Shown here piece after piece: positions 25,871-35,712 of a stretch of 64,000 nucleotides of DNA. Origin of the DNA: Flavobacteriales bacterium (GTDB lineage Bacteria > Bacteroidota > Bacteroidia > Flavobacteriales_F > PHOS-HE28); contig JADJLR010000002.1 of the NCBI GenBank assembly GCA_016710015.1, positions 644,256-708,255 of the forward strand, written 5' to 3'. How positions within the stretch are numbered: the first letter of the stretch is position 1; each line of letters starts with the position of its first letter. The notes under the pieces were generated by a model. That model saw nothing but the letters and a program-made list of their open reading frames with translations, was not told the origin of the DNA and made no database searches. The translations under genes were made by a program, and so were the position numbers.

Positions 25871-25978
25871 TCCGCACCTGCCACGGTTCACTTTCTGGGC
25901 GGGTCGGGTATCCTTCTTCCGCTTACCAGCTATTCCTTGTGATCCAAGCTCCAAGGCTAGACCCTTGGATGTTGGCCC

Positions 25979-26866
25979 CTAGGATCCCTTCGCACCGCGC
26001 ACCATCTGCTCAATGGTGTCCCACATACCGGGTTCCACCGTATCCAGCATATTGAACTGGCCCGCACCTTTCAGCCATTCGCCGCCATCAATGGTGACCA
26101 CCTCGCCATTCACGAAGCCGCTGAACGGGGAGATGAGGTAGGCCACGAGATCCGCCAATTCCTGGTGTTCGCCAACTCGACCGAGTGGCACCCGCTTCGC
26201 CATGTCGAATTGCTCGATCATCTCTCCAGGTAGCAATCGGCTCCACGCGCCTTTTGTCGGGAAGGGCCCGGGTGCAACCGCGTTGCTGCGGATGCCGTGC
26301 CTACCCCATTCAGCAGCGAGCGACCGCGTTAGGGCAAGAACTCCTGCTTTCGCACACGCACTCGGGACCACATAACCGGATCCCGTCCAGGCGTAGGTGG
26401 TCACGATGTTCAGAATGGCCTTGTCCTTCTCCCCCTTCGCGATCCATTCCTTTCCGAAGACCAAGGTGCAATTGATCGTGCCCATGAGCACGATGTCGAT
26501 GATGGTCTGGAACGCTTTACTACTGAGCCGCTCGGTGGGGCTAATGAAGTTGCCGGCCGCATTGTTGATCAGGCCATCCACACTTCCGAACCGGTCGCGT
26601 GCAGCCGCTGCCAAGTGCTCCACTTCTCCGTACTTCCGTACATCACAGGCCACCGCTAGTACTTTACCGCCGGTCGTCTTCTCCAATTCCTCGGCGGTCT
26701 TTTGGAGCACGTCCAACTTTCGGCTGGTGATGCACACATTGGCACCTAGCCCCAAGAGCATCTCGGTCATGCTTCGGCCCAACCCGGTACCTCCACCCGT
26801 AACTACGACGTTCTTTCCTTTCAGCGCATCAGGGCGCAGCATGCTTTGCATGATCGGTTCGGTCAA
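25979..26866 (-). CDS. SDR family oxidoreductase, 2,4-dienoyl-CoA reductase-like
   Basis: A 295-residue short-chain dehydrogenase with the NAD(P) motif TGGGTGLG near residues 23-30 and NNAAGNF. The active-site region TTYAWTGSGYVVPSACAKAG and the following LAAEWG..GIRSNAVAPGP closely resemble mitochondrial 2,4-dienoyl-CoA reductase DECR1, which handles unsaturated fatty acids in beta-oxidation. That similarity is from memory of the family. The ATG overlaps the stop of the upstream TPR gene by four bases. Substrate is inferred, not shown. Confidence 0.85.
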   Translation of the reverse strand: MTEPIMQSMLRPDALKGKNVVVTGGGTGLGRSMTEMLLGLGANVCITSRKLDVLQKTAEELEKTTGGKVLAVACDVRKYGEVEHLAAAARDRFGSVDGLINNAAGNFISPTERLSSKAFQTIIDIVLMGTINCTLVFGKEWIAKGEKDKAILNIVTTYAWTGSGYVVPSACAKAGVLALTRSLAAEWGRHGIRSNAVAPGPFPTKGAWSRLLPGEMIEQFDMAKRVPLGRVGEHQELADLVAYLISPFSGFVNGEVVTIDGGEWLKGAGQFNMLDTVEPGMWDTIEQMVRGAKGS

Positions 26867-27891
26867 GGGGCGTTGTTCCGTTGTGTTTCTTTCCCTGGTG
26901 CGTTATCCGTTGGTGCAGTGGTCTCCTTTTGCACGGGGATCGGCACCGTTGGGGGCGTTGTTCCGATGCAGTGGACCTTCATCAACTCTTCCACTTCGGT
27001 TCCGTAGTTGGCGGTGAACCCGTACTGCAAGGCGCTTCGGAAACGGTCGCAACCCTGTTCGGGATTCCCGGTCTCCACTGCGATGATGCCCAAGCTGCGG
27101 TAGGCATACGCATTCCTTGGATCCTTTCGCAACGCCAACGAAAGGTCCTTGCGAGCACGGTCCACCTCGCCGAGTTTGTACCTGCTCCAACCCCGGTTGC
27201 TGAACGCAAAGCCGTAGTTCGGATCCTGTTTGATGGCACGGTCATAGTCCACGATCGCTTGGGCATGGTGCCCGTTCAACGCGTGGAGGTAATACCCCCG
27301 ACTGTTGTAGTTGACGGCATCGCGTGGGCCGAGTTCCACGGCCTTGTCCAGATCCACACGCGCCTTCGCCGTATCGCCCAACATGGCGTTACACCCTCCG
27401 CGCTCACGCACCATGCGCGCTTGGGTGGGATAGGCTTGCACCGCTTCATCGAACAACACCCGAGCTTCATTCCAGGATCAGCGTACTTCCATCGTACTGC
27501 CCATGCGGAAGTAGAATTCCCCCTGCATTCCACGATCGCTGATCCGTTCCTTGCTGAAGTACATCACCGCACTATCCAACATACCCAGACCGAGGTACGC
27601 ACCTACGAATTGCGAGCGCAATGCGAGGTCATCACCAAGCAAGGCTTGCGCGGTCTTCGCGTCGTTCAAAGCCTTGCCGTACGCCCCTGTTCGTATGAGA
27701 CCATCAGCGCGCAGGATATGGAACACGGGCGGGGCATCCTTCTTTTCCAAGGCCGCACTGGCCTTCGCAATGGCCTTGTACGGTTTCCCTTTAGCAAGCG
27801 CACCGCGCACCACGGCCTCGGCCTTCTCGAATTGTGCATGTACCGGCAGCACTATGCACAGCGCGACCGCAGAAAAGAGTCTCCAACCCAT
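26863..27891 (-). pseudogene. TPR repeat protein with an internal in-frame TGA
   Basis: A 342-residue periplasmic TPR protein if read through. It has a signal peptide ending VHAQ (residue 20) and at least five TPR-like helix pairs, for example NYNSRGYYLHALNGHHAQAI and FSNRGWSRYKLGEVDRARKDL. Codon 138 (27478-27480) is TGA, splitting the gene into 27478-27891 and 26863-27459 in the same frame. A single C-to-T change from CGA would explain it. TPR helices continue smoothly on both sides, so the stop is recent or an error. The 3' end overlaps the SDR gene (ATGA). Confidence 0.75.
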
Positions 27892-27981
27892 GCAACGAAG
27901 ATATCCTTCCGGTAGGGCACTGGGCATGGAATACCTTTGTTGCCGTGACTCCACGGCACTTCGTGGTCGATCCATGGACCC

Positions 27982-28395
27982 ATGCGCACGGACTACCCCG
28001 CCAAGATCCTGCTCGCTTGGGGCGAAGCGATCACCGGCAATACGGGTTTGCGCGATTGGTTGATCAAGAACGGCTATCCGGAGTTGGGCATCTTCACCTT
28101 CGCCTTGCGCAATAAACGCGATGCACGAGAGTGGTTGATGAAGAATGGCCACCCGCACCTGATGGCCGTGATCACCGGGATCGAAGGGGACAAGGTGGCG
28201 TTGGATTGGCTGGACCACCACGGTATGGAGGTACTGCGGCATGTAGCACTGACCGGAGATGGAAGCGCGGAGGACATGCAATGGTTGATCGAGCACGGGC
28301 ACAAGGAGTTGGCCGTGATCGGGAACCGCATGCACCAAGTGAAGCGCAAAATGGATGAGGACTATGGCGACTACCACCGCATGGCACAGGATTGA
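27982..28395 (+). CDS. Protein of exact 25-residue tandem repeats, function unknown
   Basis: A 137-residue soluble protein not assigned to a family. Residues 22-112 form four repeats of exactly 25 residues: Trp at 26, 51, 76 and 101, Gly at 31, 56, 81 and 106, and Leu at 35, 60, 85 and 110, with consensus WL..(N/H)G(h)..L. This suggests a small helical solenoid for protein binding. TACCTTTG at 27932-27939 may be its -7 promoter element. It precedes the di-haem peroxidase gene by 68 bases. Confidence 0.75.
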   Translation: MRTDYPAKILLAWGEAITGNTGLRDWLIKNGYPELGIFTFALRNKRDAREWLMKNGHPHLMAVITGIEGDKVALDWLDHHGMEVLRHVALTGDGSAEDMQWLIEHGHKELAVIGNRMHQVKRKMDEDYGDYHRMAQD

Positions 28396-28463
28396 TCACG
28401 AAAGAATCCAATTCTCGACCGATCATTCCAAGGCCGTCTTCCTTGGATCCCGCACTTTTGAAC

Positions 28464-29525
28464 ATGATGCTTCGCTCACGGATCCTCCTTTTCGTTGTTG
28501 CTGTCGTTGTCGGCATGGTCGGTTGTCGCAAAGACCCAACGATGTACGATGGACCCATCGCCACGCCCTATCATTTGGTATTGCCGGCCTGGGTACACGA
28601 CTCGATCGGTCCCATGCCCATGAACGAGGCATTAACGGTGGAAGGTGTGGAACTGGGCAGGAAGTTGTTCTATGAGACCGCCTTGAGCGACGACGGAACG
28701 ATGTCCTGCGCCACCTGCCACAAGCAAGAAGATGGGTTCAGTGATATCCGCCGCTTCAGTGTAGGCACTGACGGTAGCGTTGGCAACCGCAATGCGATGG
28801 CCATCGTGAACCTCGGCTGGAGCAACAACCTATTCTGGGATGGACGTAGGAACTCGCTGGAGGGCCAAGCCCACGACCCGGTGACGAACCCCATCGAAAT
28901 GCGCAACACTTGGCCCGTTGTCGCAGAGCGCCTCCGTGCCATTCCCGGCTACTTCGAACGCTTCACCGCTGCTTTCGGATCACCAGAGATCGACAGTACG
29001 CGTGTGACCCGTGCGATCGCCCAATTCGAACGAACACTCGTCTCCTTCAACAGTCCATTCGATCGGTATTGGTATGGTGGGGACACCAACGCGATCGACC
29101 CGTCGGCAAAACGCGGTTTGGCCATCTTTCGTGCACGTGGGAACTGCTCGCGTTGCCACACCTTGGGCAACTTCACGGACGACCATGTGCGCAACAATGG
29201 CCTGGACCTGATGCCCGAGGATCCGGGGCTGGGCGAGGTGACCAACCTTCCCACGGACTTCGGGAAGTTCAAGACCACCACCTTGCGCAACATCGCGGTA
29301 ACCCCACCATACATGCATGACGGTCGATTCTCGAACCTTCTCGCGGTAGTGCAATTCTATAGCAGCCATACGGCGCACAACAGCCCGAACATTGATACGG
29401 TCATGCACCACTTCCCCACCACGGGCAATGCGTTCACTTGGGATGAGCAGATGGATCTGATCTCCTTCCTTGGATCGTTAACGGACGAAACTTTCCTGAC
29501 GAACCCGGCGTTCGCGGCACCCTGA
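28464..29525 (+). CDS. Di-haem cytochrome c peroxidase family protein
   Basis: A 353-residue exported protein of the CcpA/MauG family, which reduces hydrogen peroxide or oxidises other substrates in the periplasm. It has a lipoprotein-like signal (VVGMVGC) and two haem-binding CxxCH motifs: CATCH at residues 82-86 and CSRCH at 228-232. PYMHDGRFSNLLAVVQFY near the C-terminus is typical of the family. ATG 28464 is chosen as the first Met before the hydrophobic stretch. No partner genes are nearby. Confidence 0.92.
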   Translation: MMLRSRILLFVVAVVVGMVGCRKDPTMYDGPIATPYHLVLPAWVHDSIGPMPMNEALTVEGVELGRKLFYETALSDDGTMSCATCHKQEDGFSDIRRFSVGTDGSVGNRNAMAIVNLGWSNNLFWDGRRNSLEGQAHDPVTNPIEMRNTWPVVAERLRAIPGYFERFTAAFGSPEIDSTRVTRAIAQFERTLVSFNSPFDRYWYGGDTNAIDPSAKRGLAIFRARGNCSRCHTLGNFTDDHVRNNGLDLMPEDPGLGEVTNLPTDFGKFKTTTLRNIAVTPPYMHDGRFSNLLAVVQFYSSHTAHNSPNIDTVMHHFPTTGNAFTWDEQMDLISFLGSLTDETFLTNPAFAAP

Positions 29526-29689
29526 TCGCGGTCACTCGTCGGTCAGATCCGATACGTTCCGAAGGTTATTTCCAACGAGGTCGCCGAACCGCGTTCCACC
29601 ATTCCCGGAACCGGTGATCGACCAAGCGTGAAAGCTTTACCATTCGCACAAGGAACCAGCCCGAGAAAGCGCTACGGCACCTGAACGCA

Positions 29690-29720
29690 CGAAGCCCCCG
29701 GGAAGATCCCGAGGGCTTCG
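29690..29720 (-). terminator. Hairpin behind the T9SS cargo gene
   Basis: 14-base arms (29690-29703 and 29707-29720) with one mismatch and a 3-base loop, GC-rich. It lies 18 bases beyond the stop of the minus-strand gene. No clear T run follows. Confidence 0.6.
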
Positions 29721-29738
29721 CAAGCAGCGAAATTTTGA

Positions 29739-30770
29739 TCAATTCAGCACAACGCGACGATCACCCGTACGACCCTCCATGTCCGTGATGCGGACCTGGT
29801 AGACACCTGCCGGAAGACCCGAAAGATCCACCGATCCAGCACCGTTCGCATTGGCACGAAGGCGATCTGCACGCACGAGTTGTCCGGTCGCGGTGAACAC
29901 TTCCACGGCACGTACTTCCGTGCTACCCAACTGCAGGTCCACGCGACCGTTGGTCGGATTCGGGTAAGGCGTGAATTGGATGTCGTTGATGGAAACCTCA
30001 TCCAGACCGACCTCAGGGGCTGGGCCATAGAGCCATTCAGCGGTGTAGGTCACCGTTGGTGAGCCTGTACCGATCACCACGGAATCCACGGAGGTCTTCA
30101 TCACTGGAAACGGCAAACCTTCTTGGTAATAGTAGTAACTATCGTAGGTACGGGTAGCGTTGACAAATTGTGATAGATCCAGCTGCACCTTGCGAACGAA
30201 TACGCGCAGTACATTGGACAACACCTGTGCTGGCAACTGGATATCCCCGTAACCATCAGCGATCCCGTTAATGGTTCCGCTTCGGTTCACACCGAACCCG
30301 CTGACCATGTATGTACCTGCATACGAATCCGTCCAAGTGGTTCCGAAGGTGCATGGAAGTTTCAGCTCCAGCAGTCCATTGGTATAGGGTGCAACTCCTT
30401 CCAGTGAACCTCGCAACCCGAGCAGTTCCACTCCGTTCGCATCCACCTTGTAGAAGGAGGTGTCCTGCCCACCGTTCGTGGAGAGCACCGTTGCACCGGG
30501 AAAACTGGACGATGTCGGGGTCACACTCGGCGCTACGAAGAACCGATCGTGGTTGCCGGTCCATGGCAACATCCAAAAGCCATAAAGCTGATCCGCACCC
30601 GCTGTACCCGGGCCGATGAATTCCGCCGGTGCCGAAGTCGTGTAGCTGGTAACGGCGTAAGGCGAAGCCTGTGGGACCGGACCGTTACTGGTCAGATCAA
30701 GTTGGGGTTGAGCGAAGAGCAAGCCGCTCGAGGCAAGCGCAAATGAGACGAGGGTAGATCGATAGTCCAT
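29739..30770 (-). CDS. T9SS-exported surface protein, function unknown
   Basis: A 343-residue protein with an N-terminal signal peptide (to LLFAQ, residue 21), a body without a recognised domain, and a C-terminal type A sorting domain of about 80 residues (YPNPTNGRVDLQL, VFTATGQLV, LSGLPAGVYQVRI). It should cross the outer membrane through the type IX system and be anchored or released. It stands alone, with a hairpin behind it. Confidence 0.85.
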   Translation of the reverse strand: MDYRSTLVSFALASSGLLFAQPQLDLTSNGPVPQASPYAVTSYTTSAPAEFIGPGTAGADQLYGFWMLPWTGNHDRFFVAPSVTPTSSSFPGATVLSTNGGQDTSFYKVDANGVELLGLRGSLEGVAPYTNGLLELKLPCTFGTTWTDSYAGTYMVSGFGVNRSGTINGIADGYGDIQLPAQVLSNVLRVFVRKVQLDLSQFVNATRTYDSYYYYQEGLPFPVMKTSVDSVVIGTGSPTVTYTAEWLYGPAPEVGLDEVSINDIQFTPYPNPTNGRVDLQLGSTEVRAVEVFTATGQLVRADRLRANANGAGSVDLSGLPAGVYQVRITDMEGRTGDRRVVLN

Positions 30771-30890
30771 GCAGTGGTTCTGGATTTTAAGCGTCCGAAT
30801 GTAAGACGACCAAGATGATCAGAACGCTGCCTGATGCATGGAATGCCCACTGGAGTTCGTCTCTTTGTAGCTTGAAAAGAACGGAAACCC

Positions 30891-31478
30891 ATGAAATTCA
30901 GCCTCAGCGAGACCACCGAACTCATTCGGCACCGCCGCACCGTATACCCCAAGGACCACACGGACCGGGCCGTACACCGCGAGATGGTGGAGCGGATCCT
31001 GACGAACGGAACGTGGGCACCTACGCACGGCATGACCCAACCGTGGCGCTTCGTCGTGTACATGGGCGATGCGCGCAAGTCACTTTCCTCCTTCCTCGGT
31101 GAGGAGTACCACCGGATCACTCCAACAGAGAATTTCCTACAGAGGAAGTTTGACAACGTGACCCAACGGCCGCTCCAAAGCAGCGTGGTGGTCGGTTTGG
31201 GAATGGAACGCGACCCGAAGGGCAAGATCAGTGAGCGGGACGAGCTTCTCGCCATGGGTGCGGCGGTACAGAACATGCACCTGACCTGCGCCGCATACGG
31301 ATTGGGTGGCTTCTGGGCCACGGGTGCGGCTCTAACGGGCACGGGCATGCGCGACTTTCTAGGTCTGAGCGAGCGTGGGCAGGCCATGGGACTCTTCTTC
31401 ATCGGCTACCCCGCGATCGAATGGCCCAAAGGTTACCGGAAGCCGATCGATCAACTGACCCGCTGGCTGACCGATTGA
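30891..31478 (+). CDS. Nitroreductase family protein
   Basis: A 195-residue FMN-dependent NAD(P)H oxidoreductase. The N-terminal HRRTVYP motif, WAPTHGMTQPWRFVV, and the GLGGFWATGA segment match the family, similar to the short YdjA-type nitroreductases. It probably works as a cytoplasmic homodimer. The native substrate cannot be told. It is followed 11 bases later by a small membrane-protein gene. Confidence 0.9.
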   Translation: MKFSLSETTELIRHRRTVYPKDHTDRAVHREMVERILTNGTWAPTHGMTQPWRFVVYMGDARKSLSSFLGEEYHRITPTENFLQRKFDNVTQRPLQSSVVVGLGMERDPKGKISERDELLAMGAAVQNMHLTCAAYGLGGFWATGAALTGTGMRDFLGLSERGQAMGLFFIGYPAIEWPKGYRKPIDQLTRWLTD

Positions 31479-31489
31479 ACGACCTCGAC

Positions 31490-31819
31490 ATGGCACTGCT
31501 CAACATCACGAACTTCGATGACCATCCGGAACAACCCTTATGGATGGTATTCCGTTTCGCGGACCATCGGCAATGCGCGGAATTCGTAGCCGGCCTGCAA
31601 GCCGAGAACTTGCCCCACGAGCAAGATGCCAATGGCGGTCCACCGTTCCTGGTAGGCGTGAAGCAGCGCGACCGCGAAGCCGCCGTACGGATCAATTACA
31701 CCGTTCTAGGGCGGTACCGGGAACCCTTCATCGGTAATGTTGCGTTGCGGTGGGCGTTGCTGATCCTGGTGGGTGGCATCCTGCTGTTGGCACTGGTCGG
31801 CATCGTTCTTCAGAAGTAA
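31490..31819 (+). CDS. Small membrane protein, function unknown
   Basis: A 109-residue protein with a soluble N-terminal region (about 1-82, WMVFRFADHRQCAEFVAGL) that looks like a small ferredoxin-like fold and one C-terminal membrane helix (84-107). It follows the nitroreductase by 11 bases and is probably co-transcribed. Not recognised. Confidence 0.65.
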   Translation: MALLNITNFDDHPEQPLWMVFRFADHRQCAEFVAGLQAENLPHEQDANGGPPFLVGVKQRDREAAVRINYTVLGRYREPFIGNVALRWALLILVGGILLLALVGIVLQK

Positions 31820-31895
31820 CGCTTCTTGGCTTCGTGCTGCCTTTGCCCGTTGCTGTGAGCGACCGCATAGGCAGGTTGACGAACTTTGCCCCGCC

Positions 31896-32636
31896 ATGGG
31901 ATCCCGGAAGTTTGTTGCCCTCCTCTCACTCGGCCTTGCTGCTCCGTGCAGTTCGGTGTATGCCCAACCGGGTGTCACCACCTTCGGTGTGCAAGTGAAA
32001 CCGGTCTTCCCATTCTCCTATTTCGACCCTTCCATCGAACTGTCCCGACCAAACCTATCGGGCACGGTGGAGTTGACCGGTGGACTCGCCTTTGGCATGA
32101 GCGTGCGTGTAGGGCTTACGAAGGCCATCTCCTTGGAGACCGGATTGGGGCAGATCAAACGCAGCTATGGCTTTCACCTGCGCAACGACACCTCTGGCTA
32201 TGCAGAAGGAAGCAATTTCCAATACATCGGATATGAACTGCCGGTGACCGCCTTGGTCTACATCCGCTTGGGCGAACAGACCTTCATGAACGCCGCCCTT
32301 GGCTTCTCTGCGGATTTCTATCCGAGCGATATCCAGCGGGACATCGAAGAAGGTCGGATCTACGTATTCCGCAACAATTGGGTGCAGGTCGGTGTGATCG
32401 GGAACATGGGCGTGGAGTACCGCACATACAAGTCCGGTACATTCTACATCGGTGCCACCTTCCACCGCCCCTTCGGACCCATGGCGACCGCTCAACTCTC
32501 TTATTACGATGTGGACCGTAGCTTCTTGGAGTACCCTATGCGCGGTCTCTTGAACGGATCCTACCTTACGGGGGACATCCGCTACTACTTCCATGAGGAC
32601 CCTGAGTTCCGGAAAAAGAGGAAGGAGAAGAAGTAG
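31896..32636 (+). CDS. Outer-membrane beta-barrel protein
   Basis: A 246-residue protein with a signal peptide ending VYAQ (residue 24). The rest is strands of alternating hydrophobic and polar residues (SVRVGLTKAISLETGLGQIKR, YELPVTALVYIRLG, TFYIGATFHRP), with Phe and Tyr at strand ends, typical of an 8 to 10-strand barrel. A very basic C-terminus (RKKRKEKK) is unusual for a barrel, whose last strand normally ends the protein. ATG 31896 is chosen for the signal peptide. Confidence 0.72.
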   Translation: MGSRKFVALLSLGLAAPCSSVYAQPGVTTFGVQVKPVFPFSYFDPSIELSRPNLSGTVELTGGLAFGMSVRVGLTKAISLETGLGQIKRSYGFHLRNDTSGYAEGSNFQYIGYELPVTALVYIRLGEQTFMNAALGFSADFYPSDIQRDIEEGRIYVFRNNWVQVGVIGNMGVEYRTYKSGTFYIGATFHRPFGPMATAQLSYYDVDRSFLEYPMRGLLNGSYLTGDIRYYFHEDPEFRKKRKEKK

Positions 32637-32765
32637 AGCTTCATTGTTCGAATTGTCAGGCTTCTTGTTCCTGCGCTTGGTCCCGACAACCATGCTTCGA
32701 TCCCAAACCTCACTTTTGGCAAAGCTCACCCAGTTCCCTATCTTGAGCATCCAACCATCTGTACC

Positions 32766-33254
32766 ATGACCAAGGATCTCCCCCTCGTGGTCGCGGCGGT
32801 CGTTATGCTCTGCTTTGGTGCCCACGCACAAAACAAGTACGAGATCATCCCGCGCGATAGCATCACCAACAAGTATTGTTACCAGGCCATGAGCACCGAA
32901 CTTCCGGCCACCAAGGAAGAGCTACGCGATAAGTTCTCGCGCTGGACGAAACAGAATTATGACTCGTTGAACAGCAAGTACACCAAGCTGTCAGAAGATG
33001 GCGACAGCTACAGTATTCACGACCGCGAAGCTCTACCGGGCAAGGCACGCAAGTTCGTTGAGTACGACCTCACCGTTGATTTCAAAGAGCACCGGTATCG
33101 CTATACACTCACCGACCTGCAATATGCAGCTGTGGGCATGTACGCATTGGAGGACAAAATGGCCACACACAAACGCAGTGACCTCGAAGAGATCGACGTG
33201 ATCCTGCGCCGCATCGTAGCCAGCTTGGAGGCCGCACTGAAGAGTGATTGGTGA
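32766..33254 (+). CDS. Exported protein with a DUF4468-like pattern
   Basis: A 162-residue protein with a signal peptide ending AHAQ (residue 22) and a predicted alpha/beta domain. The segment VEYDLTVDFKEHRYRYTLTDLQY resembles the central strands of DUF4468/TBP-like Bacteroidota periplasmic proteins; this is a weak, memory-based match. Otherwise not recognised. It stands as a single gene. Confidence 0.6.
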   Translation: MTKDLPLVVAAVVMLCFGAHAQNKYEIIPRDSITNKYCYQAMSTELPATKEELRDKFSRWTKQNYDSLNSKYTKLSEDGDSYSIHDREALPGKARKFVEYDLTVDFKEHRYRYTLTDLQYAAVGMYALEDKMATHKRSDLEEIDVILRRIVASLEAALKSDW

Positions 33255-33479
33255 AGACCAGAGCTAGGATCATCCTGAACATAGTTGTCAATTGAAAGTA
33301 GTTTGACTCCTTCGTTGTTACTGATCTTTAGTTGTCCTTTGCTCAGTTACTAGGCGATCGTCCAACTTGATCGCGTTTGGTCCTAACACCGGACAATTGA
33401 CGAGCGTTCCCAAGCACTTGGCCGTATTTTCAACCATCCCCCAATCATCCACCTTTACCTTCACCACCAAACACTAGCT

Positions 33480-35648
33480 ATGCCTCGGATCGGTACCCTG
33501 CTTCTTTGTTGCGTCGAGTTCGTTTTCACCAGCCAAGCACAAACACCGGTGAACGACTTGTGCGCAGATGCCATTGCGATCACGTGCGGGCAGAGCATTG
33601 CTGGCAACACCACCGAGGCCACTACGGATGATGAGGCTGTGGATTGTGGTACGTCGGTTAGTGCTGTTGGCGTGTGGTACACCTTCGAGGGTACTGGCGA
33701 TGCACTGACGCTCAGCACTTGCGAAGGCCCCCTGTTCGATACCAAGATCAACGTGTACGCGGGCACCTGCGGAGAGTTGTCGTGTGTAACGGGCAATGAT
33801 GATGGTGGCGACTGCGGAACCGGGTCCACCATTGCGTTCCCAAGTGCCATTGGTACCACGTACTTCATTCTTGTGCAGGGGTATGATGGTGCAGTGGGCG
33901 AATTCCAATTGGCTGCGAGCTGTGGTCCCATCAGCAACGATTTCTGTGACGGCGCCACGGCCATGTCCTGTTTCCAAAGCTCCAACGGAAGTACGGTGGG
34001 TGCATCCTTGGATCTGGTGCCGTTCTGCGAGACGAGCGTTCAAGCTCCAGGGATCTGGTACACCTTCACGGGCATCAGTGATGCTGTGGTGATGAGCACG
34101 TGTGAAAGTTCCACCTTTGACACACGGATCAATGTCTATACCGGGACATGCAGCGATCTGGTCTGTGTAACGGGGAACGATGACACACCAGGTGCCGGCC
34201 TCTGCTCCACTGTGAACTTCGCACCGTCGGAAGACCAGACCTACTACATCCTCGTTCAAGGATATGATGGAGAAACAGGTGAGTTCTCGTTGGAACTCGC
34301 CTGTGTGTCGTGCGGACCACCCACCGACATCGAGGCTTTCGCAAGCGATGTGACCGCTTCGGTGTTCTGGAACAGCCTGAATCCGGGGGCTACTTATTTC
34401 ATTGAATACGGGCCGCTGGGATTCACGCCGGGTACTGGCCTCGTGGTCTCCGGTCCGGTGGTAGGTGCAATGGGCAGTGCGGCTATCTCCGGATTGAACA
34501 GCGATACCGAGTATGCCTTTTACATCCGGGAGGAATGTGGACCTGGCGACGTAAGTGCCACCGTAGGTGCACTCACCTTCACGACGCTCGCTGAGCCTCC
34601 ACCGGTGAATGCGAATTGTTCGGGTGCGTTGCCCATCACATGTGGAATGGACGTGGATGGCGATACGGGGCTGAGCTTCTTTCAACCCGGGACCACCTGT
34701 GGAGCCGCACCGGTCTCTTCCCCGGGTTTGTGGTACACCTTTGAAGGAACGGGAGAAACCGTTACGCTGAGCACGTGTGATCTGGCGGAGTACGACACCA
34801 AGATCAGCGTATATGTTGGCGATTGTGGGGCATTGGATTGCGTGGTCGGCGGCGATGATGCGGTCGGGTGCGGTGACAATACTTCCCTAGTGGTATTTCC
34901 TTCGGAGATCGGTATCTCCTATAGGATCTTGGTGCATGGATACAACGGTGGATCCGGCACTTTCACCTTGAGCATGACCTGCGCACAACCCTGTTCTCCG
35001 CTTGCCTTGAATGATGCGTGCAGCGGTGCCGTGCAACTGCCGGTCGCAGGGATCGGCCTGTGCTCCCCGGTGCAAGGGAGCAATGCCTGTGCTTTCGCGG
35101 ACGGTGCTCCGAATCCACCTTGCGATCCCTATATCCCGATCGTTGATGTGTGGTACACCTTCACCACCAATGGTGCGCCCACCACCAACCTCTACCTAGC
35201 GGCCTTGAGCGCTGGCGAGGTGAACGCGGCTGTCTACGAGGATTGCGGCGAGCTCACGTATATCGGCTGTGAGACCGGGATCAATGGTCCTTGGGTATTG
35301 AACACCCTCTCACCCAACACCACCTATATCCTGCGCGTTTGGAATGGGGGTGGGGAAGATGAAGGTTCCTTCGCCGTGTGCTTGGAGGCCGATATCACAA
35401 CGGCAGTGATCGAAGCCCCCAAGGTGAATAGAGTGCGGATATGGCCTAATCCAGCGAACGACCGGATCAGCATCGATGGACTGAATTCGCTCCATGTGGA
35501 CCTGGTCGATCCGCAGGGAAGGGTGATCGCCGTGACACCCACATTCGATCAGGGTGTATTGACCGTGGACATTGGCTCCTTGGCCCAAGGTCTGTATATC
35601 GTTCGGACCCGTGAAGGGATCACGATCGGACGGTTCGTGAAAGAGTGA
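33480..35648 (+). CDS. T9SS-exported multidomain surface protein with four cysteine-rich PPC-like repeats
   Basis: A 722-residue secreted protein. After a signal peptide (to SQAQ, residue 20) come two repeats of about 125 residues, a fibronectin type III-like domain, two more repeats, and a type A sorting domain (WPNPANDRISI, IGSLAQGLYIVRT). Each repeat begins N..C..A, has WYTFEG, paired cysteines and the strand YFILVQGYDG, resembling pre-peptidase C-terminal beta-sandwich domains. The fourth repeat is the most diverged. Such proteins are probably adhesins or surface scaffolds. No catalytic domain was seen. Confidence 0.85.
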   Translation: MPRIGTLLLCCVEFVFTSQAQTPVNDLCADAIAITCGQSIAGNTTEATTDDEAVDCGTSVSAVGVWYTFEGTGDALTLSTCEGPLFDTKINVYAGTCGELSCVTGNDDGGDCGTGSTIAFPSAIGTTYFILVQGYDGAVGEFQLAASCGPISNDFCDGATAMSCFQSSNGSTVGASLDLVPFCETSVQAPGIWYTFTGISDAVVMSTCESSTFDTRINVYTGTCSDLVCVTGNDDTPGAGLCSTVNFAPSEDQTYYILVQGYDGETGEFSLELACVSCGPPTDIEAFASDVTASVFWNSLNPGATYFIEYGPLGFTPGTGLVVSGPVVGAMGSAAISGLNSDTEYAFYIREECGPGDVSATVGALTFTTLAEPPPVNANCSGALPITCGMDVDGDTGLSFFQPGTTCGAAPVSSPGLWYTFEGTGETVTLSTCDLAEYDTKISVYVGDCGALDCVVGGDDAVGCGDNTSLVVFPSEIGISYRILVHGYNGGSGTFTLSMTCAQPCSPLALNDACSGAVQLPVAGIGLCSPVQGSNACAFADGAPNPPCDPYIPIVDVWYTFTTNGAPTTNLYLAALSAGEVNAAVYEDCGELTYIGCETGINGPWVLNTLSPNTTYILRVWNGGGEDEGSFAVCLEADITTAVIEAPKVNRVRIWPNPANDRISIDGLNSLHVDLVDPQGRVIAVTPTFDQGVLTVDIGSLAQGLYIVRTREGITIGRFVKE

Positions 35649-35712
35649 CCCATTGGGTTAGTAACCCCTTATCCTGCTCGGTCAAGGGGCTACTCCTACG
35701 TCCGTCGTTCGT

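Noticed and set aside
27478..27480. TGA read as selenocysteine or tryptophan
   Set aside because: TGA is the natural stop in many genes here (for example the exosortase and Fur-family genes), the family has no selenoprotein role, and I saw no stem-loop typical of selenocysteine insertion.
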